A stretch of 54,748 nucleotides of DNA. Origin: Oscillospiraceae bacterium (GTDB taxonomy: Bacteria > Bacillota > Clostridia > Oscillospirales > Ruminococcaceae). The notes beneath the pieces were generated by a model, which saw only the letters and a list, made by a program, of their open reading frames with translations, was not told the DNA's origin and did no database searches. A program made the translations under genes and the position numbers. Of the stretch, positions 1-8,797 are shown in pieces (the first letter of the stretch is position 1; every line of letters starts with the position of its first letter). The stretch is from assembly GCA_017472965.1 (NCBI GenBank), contig JAFUNR010000045.1, forward strand, positions 1-54,748, written 5' to 3'.

Positions 1-1
1 G

Positions 2-1531
2 GTGGCACAGAAGGTGACCGTCGTCTCCCGCGCATACGGCAGCGACGAGGCATGGTGCTGGGAGAGCACCGGCGCCGATGGCTATACCGTCACCGAGGCC
101 GAGCGTACCGCCAATGGCACCACCATCACCCTGTATCTGAAAGAGGATACGGAGGAGGAGACCTACTCCGACTATCTGGATGAGTACAAGCTGCGTTCTC
201 TGGTGCGTAAATATTCCGACTATATCCGTTACCCCATCACCATGATGTGCTCCCGCAGCAAGATGGTGGAGGGCAGCGACAAGGATGCCGATGGCAACGA
301 CAAGACCCCCGAGTATGAGACTGTGCTGGAGCGCGAGACCCTCAACAGCATGGTGCCGCTGTGGAAGAAGAACAAAAGCGAGCTGACCGACGAGGATTAC
401 GAGCGTTTCTACACCGAAAAATTCTTCGATTACGAAAAGCCGCTGCGCACCGTTCACTCCCACACCGAGGGCGTGGTCAGCTACCATGCGCTGCTGTATG
501 TGCCCGGCCATGCTCCCTACGATTACTACACCAAGAATTTTGAAAAGGGCCTGCAGCTGTACTCCAACGGCGTGCTCATCATGGAAAAATGCGCCGACCT
601 GCTGCCCGACCACTTCAGCTTCATCAAGGGTGTGGTGGACAGCCCCGATCTTTCTCTGAATATCAGCCGTGAGATGCTGCAGCAGGACCGTCAGCTCAAG
701 ACCATCGCCAACGCACTGGAAAAGAAGATCAAAAACGAGCTGGAAAGCATGCTGAAGAACGACCGCGAAAAGTATGAGAAGTTCTTTGAGGCCTTCGGCC
801 TGCAGCTGAAGTTCGGTCTGTACCAGAGCTACGGCATGAAAAAGGATCTGCTGCAGGATCTGCTGCTGTTCCACTCCTCCAGCGAAAAGAAGCTTGTCAC
901 GCTGGCAGAGTATGTGAGCCGTATGAAAGAGGAGCAGAAGTATATCTACTATGCCTGCGGCGAGACCACTGCCAAGCTGGATCTGCTGCCCACCGCCGAG
1001 CTTCTGCGCGACAAGGGCTACGAGATCCTGTACCTGACCGATGATGTGGATGAATTCCTGATGAAGATGCTGATGAAGTATGCCGAAAAGGAATTCAAGA
1101 ATGTGGCTGATCCCGATCTGGGTCTGGAAACCGAGGCCGAAAAGGATGAGATCAAGGCCGCTGCCGAATCCAACAAGGATCTGCTGACCGCCGTCAAGGA
1201 GGCTCTGGGCGATAAGGTCGCCGAGGTCACTGTCACCGGCCGCCTGAAGAACCACCCTGCCTGCCTGTCCGCCCGCGGTCAGGTAAGTCTGGAGATGGAA
1301 AAGGTGCTCAACGCCATGCCCAACCAGACCGAGAAGATCACCGCCGAGAAGGTTCTGGAGCTGAATGCCTCCCATTCCGTCTTCCGCAAGATGCAGGCCG
1401 CCTTCATCGGCGAGCCGGAGAAGCTGGCCGCTTACGCCACCGTGCTGTACAATCAGGCGCTGCTGGTGGAGGGTCTGCCCATCGAGGATCCCGTCGCCTA
1501 TACCAACGCCGTCTGCGAGCTGATCGGCTAA
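2..1531 (+). CDS. htpG: Chaperone protein HtpG (Hsp90), 5' end cut by window
   Basis: ATP-dependent cytosolic chaperone of the Hsp90 family. The frame is open from the first complete codon at position 2. The first residues (VAQKVTVVSRAYGS) match the interior of the Hsp90 N-terminal ATPase domain, so the true start lies upstream and about 110-120 residues are missing. Visible parts are the end of the N domain, the middle domain with the family-typical stretch around NGVLIMEKCADLLPDHF and DSPDLSLNISREMLQQ, and the C-terminal dimerisation domain ending in CELIG. A strong intrinsic terminator follows 18 bases after the stop. Identification is firm; only the N-terminus is unseen. Confidence 0.95.
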   Translation: MAQKVTVVSRAYGSDEAWCWESTGADGYTVTEAERTANGTTITLYLKEDTEEETYSDYLDEYKLRSLVRKYSDYIRYPITMMCSRSKMVEGSDKDADGNDKTPEYETVLERETLNSMVPLWKKNKSELTDEDYERFYTEKFFDYEKPLRTVHSHTEGVVSYHALLYVPGHAPYDYYTKNFEKGLQLYSNGVLIMEKCADLLPDHFSFIKGVVDSPDLSLNISREMLQQDRQLKTIANALEKKIKNELESMLKNDREKYEKFFEAFGLQLKFGLYQSYGMKKDLLQDLLLFHSSSEKKLVTLAEYVSRMKEEQKYIYYACGETTAKLDLLPTAELLRDKGYEILYLTDDVDEFLMKMLMKYAEKEFKNVADPDLGLETEAEKDEIKAAAESNKDLLTAVKEALGDKVAEVTVTGRLKNHPACLSARGQVSLEMEKVLNAMPNQTEKITAEKVLELNASHSVFRKMQAAFIGEPEKLAAYATVLYNQALLVEGLPIEDPVAYTNAVCELIG

Positions 1532-1548
1532 ACGGAATATGAAAAAAC

Positions 1549-1584
1549 AAGGGCTTCCGCCGCAGCGGAGGCCCTTGCTTTTTA
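1549..1584 (+). terminator. Rho-independent terminator after htpG
   Basis: A 12-bp stem (1549-1560 with 1565-1576, one G-U pair) with a 4-base loop is followed by a T-rich tail. It ends htpG transcription and overlaps the 3' end of the small convergent gene. Confidence 0.85.
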
Positions 1585-1824
1585 TGTGCCGGCTGATTCC
1601 TTTTGCTTTTTTCTTTTCCGGATGCAGTACAGTCCCAGCCACAGACCGCCCTCCGCTGCCAGCAGCGGGCCGAAATAAATACCGGCAAAGACAATGCTGC
1701 TCCACCACGGAAAGCTGGTGAAGGGGCTGTTCAGTATACTGTAAACGCCGCACCCGGCATACACCAGCGCCGCCGCCAGTGTGATGAAGAACAGCCATGC
1801 GGTGATTTTCATTGCTTTTTTCAT
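1582..1824 (-). CDS. Small two-helix membrane protein, unknown function
   Basis: An 80-residue protein with two hydrophobic segments (about residues 7-30 and 42-65), a short loop between them, and a basic tail (RKRKKQK), which suggests two membrane passes with a cytosolic C-terminus. An AGGAG ribosome binding site lies about 10 bases before the ATG. It converges on htpG, whose terminator overlaps its end. I do not recognise the family. It reads as a real gene because it has a plausible promoter upstream (1906-1934), a good ribosome binding site and a coherent transmembrane pattern. Confidence 0.6.
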   Translation of the reverse strand: MKKAMKITAWLFFITLAAALVYAGCGVYSILNSPFTSFPWWSSIVFAGIYFGPLLAAEGGLWLGLYCIRKRKKQKESAGT

Positions 1825-1905
1825 ATATCACATCTCCTCTGGCTTGCCGGATAAGCCCCTGACAGAGGGTTCCGTTTCCGGTACAGACCGTCATTCTCTT
1901 TCAAA

Positions 1906-1934
1906 AGCATACCATAGTCTGTATGGAAAGACAA
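1906..1934 (-). promoter_or_regulatory. Putative promoter of the small membrane protein gene
   Basis: On the minus strand TTGTCT (1934-1929), a 17-base spacer and TATGCT (1911-1906) preceded by TGG (extended -10). Matches are moderate. Confidence 0.4.
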
Positions 1935-1983
1935 GGAGGATGTTTGTGAAAAAAGAAACGAATCGAAATTTGCAAAAAGACCA

Positions 1984-2012
1984 TTCCCAAGACTGTGTGA
2001 AAATGATATAAT
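1984..2012 (+). promoter_or_regulatory. Promoter of the MATE exporter gene
   Basis: TTCCCA (1984-1989), a 17-base spacer and a perfect TATAAT (2007-2012) with an extended TGA at 2004-2006. It lies 58 bases before the ATG of the exporter. Confidence 0.6.
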
Positions 2013-2069
2013 ATGCATTGTATGTAAACATCGCACAGACGAAATCCGGAAAAGAAAAGGAATCGAAAT

Positions 2070-3449
2070 ATGGTAAGTTTCAAAAAGCTGTTTGAACCGA
2101 CCGATATGACGATCGGCTCTCCGTGGAAGAGCATCGTCATGTTCACCATTCCCATGCTCATCGGCAACATCGCCCAGCAGCTGTACAACACGGTGGACAG
2201 CATCGTGGTCGGCCGCTATGTGGGCGATAATGCGCTGGCCGCTGTGGGCAGCGCCGGTCCGCTTTTCAATATGCTGCTGGTGCTGTTCGTGGGTATCTCC
2301 GCCGGCGTTGGCATCATGGTATCCCAGTATTTCGGAGCAAAGGACCGGGAAAAGCTCTCCCGCACCATCGGCACCAGCATCACCCTGACCGCGCTGGTCT
2401 CTCTTGTAATGATGGTGGGTGCGCCTTTTATCGTCAAGCCCATGCTGCGTATGCTCAATACGCCCGCTGCCATTCTGCAGGATTGCACCGATTACCTGAT
2501 CATTCTGATGATAGGTATCGCGGGTCTGGCTTTTTACAACATCCTCAGCGGTATCCTGCGCGGCATGGGCGACAGCTTCTCCGCACTGCTGTACCTGCTG
2601 GTGGCCACGGCGCTGAATATTGCACTGGATGTGCTGTTTGTGGCAAAATTCAATATGGGCGTTGCGGGCGTTTCCGTGGCGACGGTCATTGCACAGATGG
2701 TATCCTCGGCGCTGTGTCTGTGGAAGCTGATGCATATGCGCAGCGTGTTCGATCTGGGTAAAAAAGAGCTGGTGATGAGCAAGCCGCTGATCAAAGAGAT
2801 CATCCGTCTGGGCCTGCCCTCCGGTCTGACACAGGCGATCTTCTCCTCCGCCATGATCATCGTGCAGTCGCTGACCAACAGCTTCGGTGAGCAGTTCATC
2901 GCCGCAAATGTTATCGTTATGCGTGTGGATGGCTTTGCCATGATGCCCAACTTCTCCTTCGGTACGGCACTGACCACCTATGCCGGTCAGAATGTGGGCG
3001 CGCGCCGGCTGGACCGTGTCAGACAGGGTGCAAAGCAGGGCACGCTGATCGCGGTGGGCTGCTCCACAGCCATCACCGGTGCGATCCTGCTGTTCGGCAA
3101 GGGGCTGATGTCCATCTTTACCGAAACCGCTTCGCTGGTGGACATGAGCTACTACATGATGTGCATTCTGGCTGTCGGCTACATCGCCGTGGCTGTGACA
3201 CAGAGCCTTTCCGGTGTGATGCGCGGCGCAGGTGATACCCTCACCCCCATGTGGATCTCGCTGATCACCACCGTTGCCATCCGTGTGCCGGTGGCCTATG
3301 GCATCTCTTTCCTGACCCGCACCGCCGAGCTGCCCTATGGCCGCAGCGAGTGCATTCAGATCTCGCTGCTGTTCAGCTGGCTGATGGGCGCAGTGCTCAC
3401 CGCCATCTTCTACAAGCGCGGCGCATGGAAAAAGCGTGTCAGTCTGTAA
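2070..3449 (+). CDS. MATE family efflux transporter
   Basis: A 459-residue integral membrane protein with the roughly 12 hydrophobic segments and internal two-fold repeat of MATE (multidrug and toxic compound extrusion) antiporters, which expel cationic drugs or metabolites using Na+ or H+ gradients. The N-terminal pattern (PWKSIVMFTIPMLIGNIAQQ, then LYNTVDSIVVGRYVGDNALAAVG) is characteristic of the family, as is the loop SGILRGMGDSFSALL with its echo SGVMRGAGDTLTPMW in the second half. Length is normal for the family. An AAAGGA ribosome binding site precedes the ATG. It is monocistronic, with its own promoter and a terminator. The substrate cannot be told from sequence. Confidence 0.92.
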   Translation: MVSFKKLFEPTDMTIGSPWKSIVMFTIPMLIGNIAQQLYNTVDSIVVGRYVGDNALAAVGSAGPLFNMLLVLFVGISAGVGIMVSQYFGAKDREKLSRTIGTSITLTALVSLVMMVGAPFIVKPMLRMLNTPAAILQDCTDYLIILMIGIAGLAFYNILSGILRGMGDSFSALLYLLVATALNIALDVLFVAKFNMGVAGVSVATVIAQMVSSALCLWKLMHMRSVFDLGKKELVMSKPLIKEIIRLGLPSGLTQAIFSSAMIIVQSLTNSFGEQFIAANVIVMRVDGFAMMPNFSFGTALTTYAGQNVGARRLDRVRQGAKQGTLIAVGCSTAITGAILLFGKGLMSIFTETASLVDMSYYMMCILAVGYIAVAVTQSLSGVMRGAGDTLTPMWISLITTVAIRVPVAYGISFLTRTAELPYGRSECIQISLLFSWLMGAVLTAIFYKRGAWKKRVSL

Positions 3450-3469
3450 AGAATACTGTTTGCATGTAA

Positions 3470-3500
3470 AAATGCCCGCACGGCTGTGCGGGCGTTTTGC
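3470..3500. terminator. Bidirectional terminator between MATE gene and PNPOx-like gene
   Basis: A perfect 8-bp GC-rich stem (3474-3481 with 3486-3493) and 4-base loop, with A-run on the left and T-run on the right, so it can terminate both converging genes. Confidence 0.85.
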
Positions 3501-3517
3501 TTGTGGAAAAGAGATGG

Positions 3518-3943
3518 TCAACCGGCGGTGATATCGTACCGTGCGCCGTGATCGAACAGTATGCCGTCGGTCAGGCGGATGCGCAGAATGTGGGTGTTGG
3601 GGTCGGATTCGTCGGTGTGACCGTTTGTATACCACTGTGCAAAGACTGTACGCAGCTTTTCGGCAAGGGCAGCATTTGACGGGGCAAGAATATGCCCCAG
3701 ATCCTCGCCGATGCCGTGCCCCGAAAACCAGTCGCCGCATACGGCAACCGCTGCGTTTTGGGCGATGTGCTGCATTTTTCTGCTCTGCGCATGGGTGATC
3801 ACATAAAAGCAGCCGTCCTCATACCATGCGTTGACGGTGCGCACATAGGGGATGCGGTTCGCATCCGTGGCAAGAGCCAGCAGGGTATCGTGCCCGAAGC
3901 GCTGCTGCATGACGGCTCGGACAAGGGTGTCGGAAAAGGTCAT
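3518..3943 (-). CDS. Pyridoxamine 5'-phosphate oxidase-like split-barrel protein
   Basis: A 141-residue protein resembling small PNPOx-like flavin-binding split-barrel proteins. It has an N-terminal strand (TLLALATDANRIPYVRTVNAWYEDG), then FYVITHAQSRKMQHIAQN, which is the usual site for a flavin phosphate contact, and AVAVCGDWFSGHGIGEDLG. Such proteins bind FMN, F420 or heme, and many have no known substrate. A good AAAGGA ribosome binding site lies before the ATG. It is the last gene of the leftward run and starts 28 bases after the preceding hydrolase. The fold assignment is good; the enzymatic role is unknown. Confidence 0.8.
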   Translation of the reverse strand: MTFSDTLVRAVMQQRFGHDTLLALATDANRIPYVRTVNAWYEDGCFYVITHAQSRKMQHIAQNAAVAVCGDWFSGHGIGEDLGHILAPSNAALAEKLRTVFAQWYTNGHTDESDPNTHILRIRLTDGILFDHGARYDITAG

Positions 3944-3971
3944 AGCGCGATCCTTTCTTAACGAAGCCGGC

Positions 3972-4874
3972 TTACGCCCACAGCCTGGGCAGCTGCTCGA
4001 TCAGCCATTCCTCGGCCTCGCGGGCCATGGCATCCTGCTCCGGAGTCTGACGCTCGGGATCGGTGGGGTAATCCGGACGGTTCACCTCCAGGAAGCCGTG
4101 CATCGCCTCCGGCCATTCCCGTACCAGCACGGGCACATCGGCCTCCTGCAGCCGCTCTGCGTAGCCAAGGCCCTGTGGGCGCAGCGAATCCTTGCCGCAG
4201 ACGATCATCAGCACGGGAGCAAGGCCCTCCAGCGCTTCCTTCGGCGCGTGCAGGGGGCTTGCCATCGGCTCGGCATCGCGTTCGGCATCCTCGCGGAACA
4301 TCAGCTTGTGGAAATCGGCCCGCTCGCCGTTGCGGCGGCCGGTCATGTCGGTGGGCGGATATACCAGCATCTGGCCGGCCAGCGGGAAATTCACATCCCG
4401 CAGCAGCATGGCTGCGCCCAGTGCGATGTGTGCACCGGCGCTGTGACCGCCTACCACCATGCGGGCGGGATCGACGCCGTATTCCTCTGCATGTGCGGCA
4501 AAATACAGCACGGCATCCAGAAGCTCTTCCCATGCGTAGGGATAGGGCTGCTCATCCACCTTGGTGTAGTTGACATTCACCACAAGAGCGGGAAGCTTTT
4601 CGGCCAGCAGAGCGCAGAAGCTCTCCATCAGGATGGCATCGCCGCCGATCCAGCTGCCGCCGTGCAGATTGAAGATCACCGGCAGCGGGCCTTCGGCTGC
4701 GGCGGGACGGTGCAGGATCACATTCACGCCCGCCTTATCTTTGCGGGGAATGACAAATCGCTGGCCGGTCGTGGGCTTTTGGGCGGATTCGATGCGGGAG
4801 ATGCGAAGATTTGCCAGCAGCTCCTGCATACTGGCAGAGACGGCTGCGGGCATTCCGGTGGTCTGAACATCCAT
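3972..4874 (-). CDS. Alpha/beta hydrolase (HSL / fold-3 type esterase)
   Basis: A 300-residue serine hydrolase. It carries the oxyanion HGG motif of the hormone-sensitive-lipase group (NLHGGSW, residues 70-76), the nucleophile elbow GGHSAG with Ser145, and a C-terminal MHGF histidine. These enzymes cleave short acyl or acetyl esters. There is no signal peptide, so it is cytosolic. The frame extends further upstream, but the ATG at 4874 is chosen because an AAAGGAG-like ribosome binding site sits 7-8 bases before it, and because upstream residues translate into nonsense overlapping the neighbouring gene. The neighbouring glycosidase-like gene suggests removal of acetyl groups from carbohydrates, which is inference. 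Confidence 0.85.
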   Translation of the reverse strand: MDVQTTGMPAAVSASMQELLANLRISRIESAQKPTTGQRFVIPRKDKAGVNVILHRPAAAEGPLPVIFNLHGGSWIGGDAILMESFCALLAEKLPALVVNVNYTKVDEQPYPYAWEELLDAVLYFAAHAEEYGVDPARMVVGGHSAGAHIALGAAMLLRDVNFPLAGQMLVYPPTDMTGRRNGERADFHKLMFREDAERDAEPMASPLHAPKEALEGLAPVLMIVCGKDSLRPQGLGYAERLQEADVPVLVREWPEAMHGFLEVNRPDYPTDPERQTPEQDAMAREAEEWLIEQLPRLWA

Positions 4875-4921
4875 GGTGTTTTCTCCTTTTCCTTTATCGT
4901 TTGCGGCCGGGGTCTGCGGGA

Positions 4922-6744
4922 TCAGCGCTCCGGCAGCATTTCTTTTTGGGTCATCAGCTCGGTGAAGGACAGCAGCAGGCTGGTCTCGCTCCAGCACGAG
5001 CCCCAGAATACGCCGCCCACTGCGGCGGGGCCTTCCCAGTCGCTCATATTCACCCGTTCGCAGATAAAGCCTGCGGGCAGCTTTTTCGGGGGAACATCCC
5101 AGCTGTATACCGGCTTTTCCTCGGTGGAAACACATTGCGGCAGGCAGTGCGCGATATCCTTCAAAAGTTCCAGATAGGCATCGTTTTTTGTGATGCGGTA
5201 CAGTCTGAGCAGGCTGTCGCCGGAAAGCGTGCAAATGCCGGGGGCGGCGTGTTTGTTCTGGATGTTGGCAAAAACCGCGCCCACGGTGTTGATGCCCCGC
5301 CGGCCAAATTCGCTGCCGGCGGGGAATTTGTAGGCGTAGGTCACCACCCACGAAGAGCACAAAGCTGCCAGCGTTTCGGCGGCTTCCAGCCAGCGGGCGT
5401 CGCGTGTGGCTTCGTAAAGCACCACGGCGCTTTCCAGCAGGGCAAAGGCGCTTTCGCTGTCCGGTGCGGAAAGGATCTCACCCGGGCCGCCGTTGGTCAC
5501 ACCGCTTGCGCAGAAATCGCCGTAGTACCGCTCCATGGCGGCAATGGCAGCGGTAAGATAACGCTCCTCGCCGAAATATTCCGCAGCTTTGACAAGTCCG
5601 CCGATGGCCATGGCGCCGCTTGCACTGCCCGGCACAAAGATCCTGCCGGTTTCGTTATCAATGAACTGACCGAAATGGCCGTATTGCTCAAGCAGCCGCA
5701 CAAAGAGGCATCGGCACAGCGGCGGGCGCTTTGCTCCCATGTCGGCTTCGGGGGAAAGACGGCAAAGTTTTTGAAAAGGAAATAAAGTCCGTCCGCACTT
5801 TTGCGGATCAGATGCAGATTGGGCAGACCGGCTTTTTCAAAGCCGTCAGAGCAAACCCTGCCTTCCCGCACCACACTGTGGAAAAAGCCGGCATCGGTCT
5901 GGTGTGCAGTCATGAAATCCAGTGTGGCTTCCGCCCGCAGACGGGAAAGCTCACTGCCGCGTTCCAGCAGCGGCACGGTGGACATTCCGCCGCCCACCCA
6001 GCCGCACTGCCAGACCTTGCTCATCTCGGCGTAGTATTCGCCGCTCCAGTTCCACTCGTTGAAATGCTGTTCCATCAGCTGCCACAGCTCCTCTGTGTAG
6101 CCAAAGACGGCACGGGGACTGCTCATCAGGCATTTGCGCAGCCGGAAATACTCCCGGAAAAAGGCGGGGATGCCGTCGCAGTCGAAGGTGAAAATTTTGA
6201 AGCGGCTGAAGATCTCCTCACCGGCGGCCATGGGAATGCCGGCTTCCGGTGCGGTATCGTGCTGCGTGCAAAAGCGGTAGCTGTCGCTGCGGTCAGACGG
6301 ATAGGAAAGGGTAATACGGCCTTTTTCCAGCGTGCAGCCGATGTTGCGGCCCTTGATCTCCTGCTCAAAAAACAGCAGCAGAGCCTTTTTGGCATGACGG
6401 AAAAAGATACCTGCGCAGGGAGTGGCCATATCGCCGGCGGTCACCTGGATCTGTCCGCTGCCGTCAGGCTCCAGCGCGGGAACATTTGTCATCAGCGGCT
6501 CAAAATTCTCGCCCACATCCGCTGCCGTGTAGATGGGCGGATAGCTGCGCACGACGCGGCGGATGCGATTGCCGTTGTAGGCGCAGGCGGGGGAGAAGAT
6601 ATAGCAATCCTCCTCCCATGCGCCGGGCTCCAGCGTCAGGGTGAAAAAGGCATTTTCGACAGCGGCAGCTGCGCGGAAATACAGCGTTTCGTTTTCGATA
6701 CGGCAGCTGCCGTGCAGAGATGCGGTGTGCAGTCGATATTCCAT
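4922..6744 (-). pseudogene. Frameshifted six-hairpin glycosidase-like gene
   Basis: Two overlapping frames together encode one protein of about 607 residues. The first part runs from the ATG at 6744 (AAGG ribosome binding site 9 bases upstream) to about 5710, and the second from about 5710 to 4922. The join is clear because WEQSARRCADA in the first frame continues sensibly as LFVRLLEQYGHFGQF in the second, and one missing base near 5705-5715 explains it. The N-terminal half is beta-rich. The C-terminal half has repeated helix pairs with aromatic and GDSLLRLYRITKN-type motifs, like (alpha/alpha)6-toroid glycosidases or lyases, but I cannot name a family. It sits in a leftward run with two hydrolases. 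It may be a decayed gene or a sequencing error. Confidence 0.7.
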
Positions 6745-6779
6745 AGAAAAGACCTTCTTCGGATTTGTGCGAAAGGGTT

Positions 6780-8690
6780 TTATTCCCCTTCGCTTTCCAG
6801 TTCTTCCAGTTCTTCGGTTTGCTCCGCCCAGCGGGTATACAGATCATCCTGCTCAGCGCGGGTATCATCCAGCTTGTCGCACAGCTCACGCAGAGCCATA
6901 TGGTCGGCCAGTACGGCGGGATCGTTCAGCCGGTTTTCCATCTCCACGATATCCGCTCCCAGCTGCTCGATGCGTTCCTCTGCGGCTTTCACTGCGGCGC
7001 GCAGTTCGGCCTTGCGGCGGCGCAGCTCCTTGGCATTTTGCGCAGGGCGGGGAGCTGTGTTCTGCACAGCGGGGGCGGGCGCAGCCACGGCGGGGGCACG
7101 GCCCATCAGTGCTTCATAGCTGGGGAACAGGGTGGCCTTATCCTCCTCCAGATACAAAATGGGGCAGGCCAGCTGGTGCATCAGATAGCGGTCATGGGTG
7201 ACAAGGATCAGCGTGCCGGTGTATTCGGCCAGCGCCTCGCTCAGTGTTTCTCGCATATAGATGTCCAGATGGTTGGTGGGCTCGTCCAGCAGCATGAAGT
7301 TAGGGCGTTCCAGCAGGATCTCGGCAAAGCGCAGACGCGCCAGCTCACCGCCGGAAAGGGTGGAGGCCTCCTTGAATACCTCTTCGCCGCGGTAGGCAAA
7401 CCGTGCCAGCAGGCTGCGCACCTCCAGCTCGGTGAATTTCGGGTATTTGTCCCAGATGGCATCGATGACACGACCGGTACGGCGCATCTGCTGCTGCTCA
7501 AACCGGCTCAGCTTGACACCGGGCCCAAAGCGGAATGCACCCGCAGCGGGGCGGGTCAGGCCGGAAAGAACCTTCAGCAGGGTGGATTTGCCGGTGCCGT
7601 TGGGGCCGGCCACCACAAGGCGTTCTCCCCGCAGCAGCCCGAAGCTCAGGTGCTCCACCAGCATGCGGCCGCCCGCACTGACGGCAAGATCCTTTACCGT
7701 CAGTACCTCGTTGTAGGGTTCCACATCGTATTCAAAATGAAGCTTGACATCGGTGACAAAGCTCTGGGGCTTTTCGGTCATCTCCATCTTTTCCAACTGC
7801 TTGCGGCGGCTCTGCGCCATTTTGGTGGTGGAGGCGCGCACCAGATTGCGGTCGATGTAATCCTGCAGCTTGGCGGCTTTTTCCAGATCGGCGCGGTACT
7901 GCTTTTCCTGCAGCTTCACCGCCATTTCCTTTTGCGGCAGAAAAGCGGAGTAATTGCCCTTGTAGGCGGTGAGGGTATGGTTTTCCACCTCCCAGATACG
8001 GTTGGTCACAGCATCAAGGAAGGTGCGGTCGTGGCTGACAAGGATCATTGCGCCGGTGTAACCGCGCAGGTATTCCTCCAGCCACTCCATGGTGACGAAA
8101 TCCAGATGGTTGGTGGGCTCGTCCAGGATCAGCAGATCCGGCTTCTGCAGCAGCAGCTTGGCCAGCGCAAGGCGGGTCCGTTCGCCGCCGGAAAGCACCC
8201 GTACCGGCTTGTCGTGGGTCTCGGGCGGGAAGCCCATGCCGTTGAGGATCTTCTTGATCTGGCTGTCCATGGTGTAGCCGTCGCGGGCCTCCACAAAGGC
8301 CGAAAGCTCGCCGTGGCGTGTCAGCAGCGCGGCGTTGTGCGGGTCGGCAGCCAGCTGTTTATCCAGCTGCTTGACCTCGGCCATGGCCTCCAGCACGGGG
8401 GCAAAGGCCTGCTGTGCCTCAGTGTAAACGGTGTGGGTGCTGGCAAGGTCGCTCAGCTGCTCCATGTAGCCCAGCGTTTTCCCGCGGGCGAGGGTCAGCT
8501 CCGCCGGTGTGCCGTGGCCGTCGTCATCCCACAGCAGCTCGCCGGTCAACAACCGAAGCAGCGTGGATTTGCCCGCGCCGTTGACGCCGATCATACCGAT
8601 GCGGTCGTCATCCTCGACCGTGGCGCAGATGTCCCGCAGGATGCAGTCGGTGCCGAAAAATTTGTAAACGTGATTGATGGAAAGTATCAT
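6780..8690 (-). CDS. ABC-F family ATPase (ribosome-associated, YdiF-like)
   Basis: A 636-residue soluble protein with two ABC ATPase domains and no membrane segments, typical of ABC-F translation factors. These bind the ribosomal E site and relieve stalled or antibiotic-bound ribosomes. Walker A motifs are GVNGAGKST (about 35-43) and GPNGTGKST (about 355-363). Signature motifs are LSGGERTRLALAKLL and LSGGELARLRFAEIL, each followed by LDEPTNHLD. The charged linker between the domains (KLQEKQYRADLEKAAKLQDYI) is the P-site tRNA interaction motif. A C-terminal coiled coil (about 545-636, rich in E, R and L) matches the YdiF/Uup arrangement. Whether it gives drug resistance cannot be told. AAGGA precedes the ATG. 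Confidence 0.93.
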   Translation of the reverse strand: MILSINHVYKFFGTDCILRDICATVEDDDRIGMIGVNGAGKSTLLRLLTGELLWDDDGHGTPAELTLARGKTLGYMEQLSDLASTHTVYTEAQQAFAPVLEAMAEVKQLDKQLAADPHNAALLTRHGELSAFVEARDGYTMDSQIKKILNGMGFPPETHDKPVRVLSGGERTRLALAKLLLQKPDLLILDEPTNHLDFVTMEWLEEYLRGYTGAMILVSHDRTFLDAVTNRIWEVENHTLTAYKGNYSAFLPQKEMAVKLQEKQYRADLEKAAKLQDYIDRNLVRASTTKMAQSRRKQLEKMEMTEKPQSFVTDVKLHFEYDVEPYNEVLTVKDLAVSAGGRMLVEHLSFGLLRGERLVVAGPNGTGKSTLLKVLSGLTRPAAGAFRFGPGVKLSRFEQQQMRRTGRVIDAIWDKYPKFTELEVRSLLARFAYRGEEVFKEASTLSGGELARLRFAEILLERPNFMLLDEPTNHLDIYMRETLSEALAEYTGTLILVTHDRYLMHQLACPILYLEEDKATLFPSYEALMGRAPAVAAPAPAVQNTAPRPAQNAKELRRRKAELRAAVKAAEERIEQLGADIVEMENRLNDPAVLADHMALRELCDKLDDTRAEQDDLYTRWAEQTEELEELESEGE

Positions 8691-8797
8691 GGGAGTGTTC
8701 CTTCAGTACAGATGGGTCGGTGCGGCAGAATGCGCACTTTTGGGGAAAAGCCCGCCGGGGAAGTGCCTTCGGCAGGCGGCGTGTTCTTCAAAAAAGC

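Noticed and set aside
1939-2011. A small frame with AAGGAGG upstream before the MATE gene
   Set aside because: The ribosome binding site touches the ATG, the alternative GTG start gives only about 21 residues, and the frame runs through the MATE promoter; no sign of a conserved leader.
1821-3740. A 639-codon minus-strand frame opposite the MATE gene
   Set aside because: His/Gln/Arg-rich composition typical of the antisense strand of a GC-rich gene; the MATE frame on the other strand is clearly the coding one. The same applies to other long antisense frames at 8-9, 13-16, 23-28 and 37-42 kb.
6780-8690. ABC-F gene as a named antibiotic-resistance determinant
   Set aside because: Motifs fit the general YdiF/Uup-like group and there is no resistance-type leader ORF before it; calling a specific resistance gene would be guesswork.
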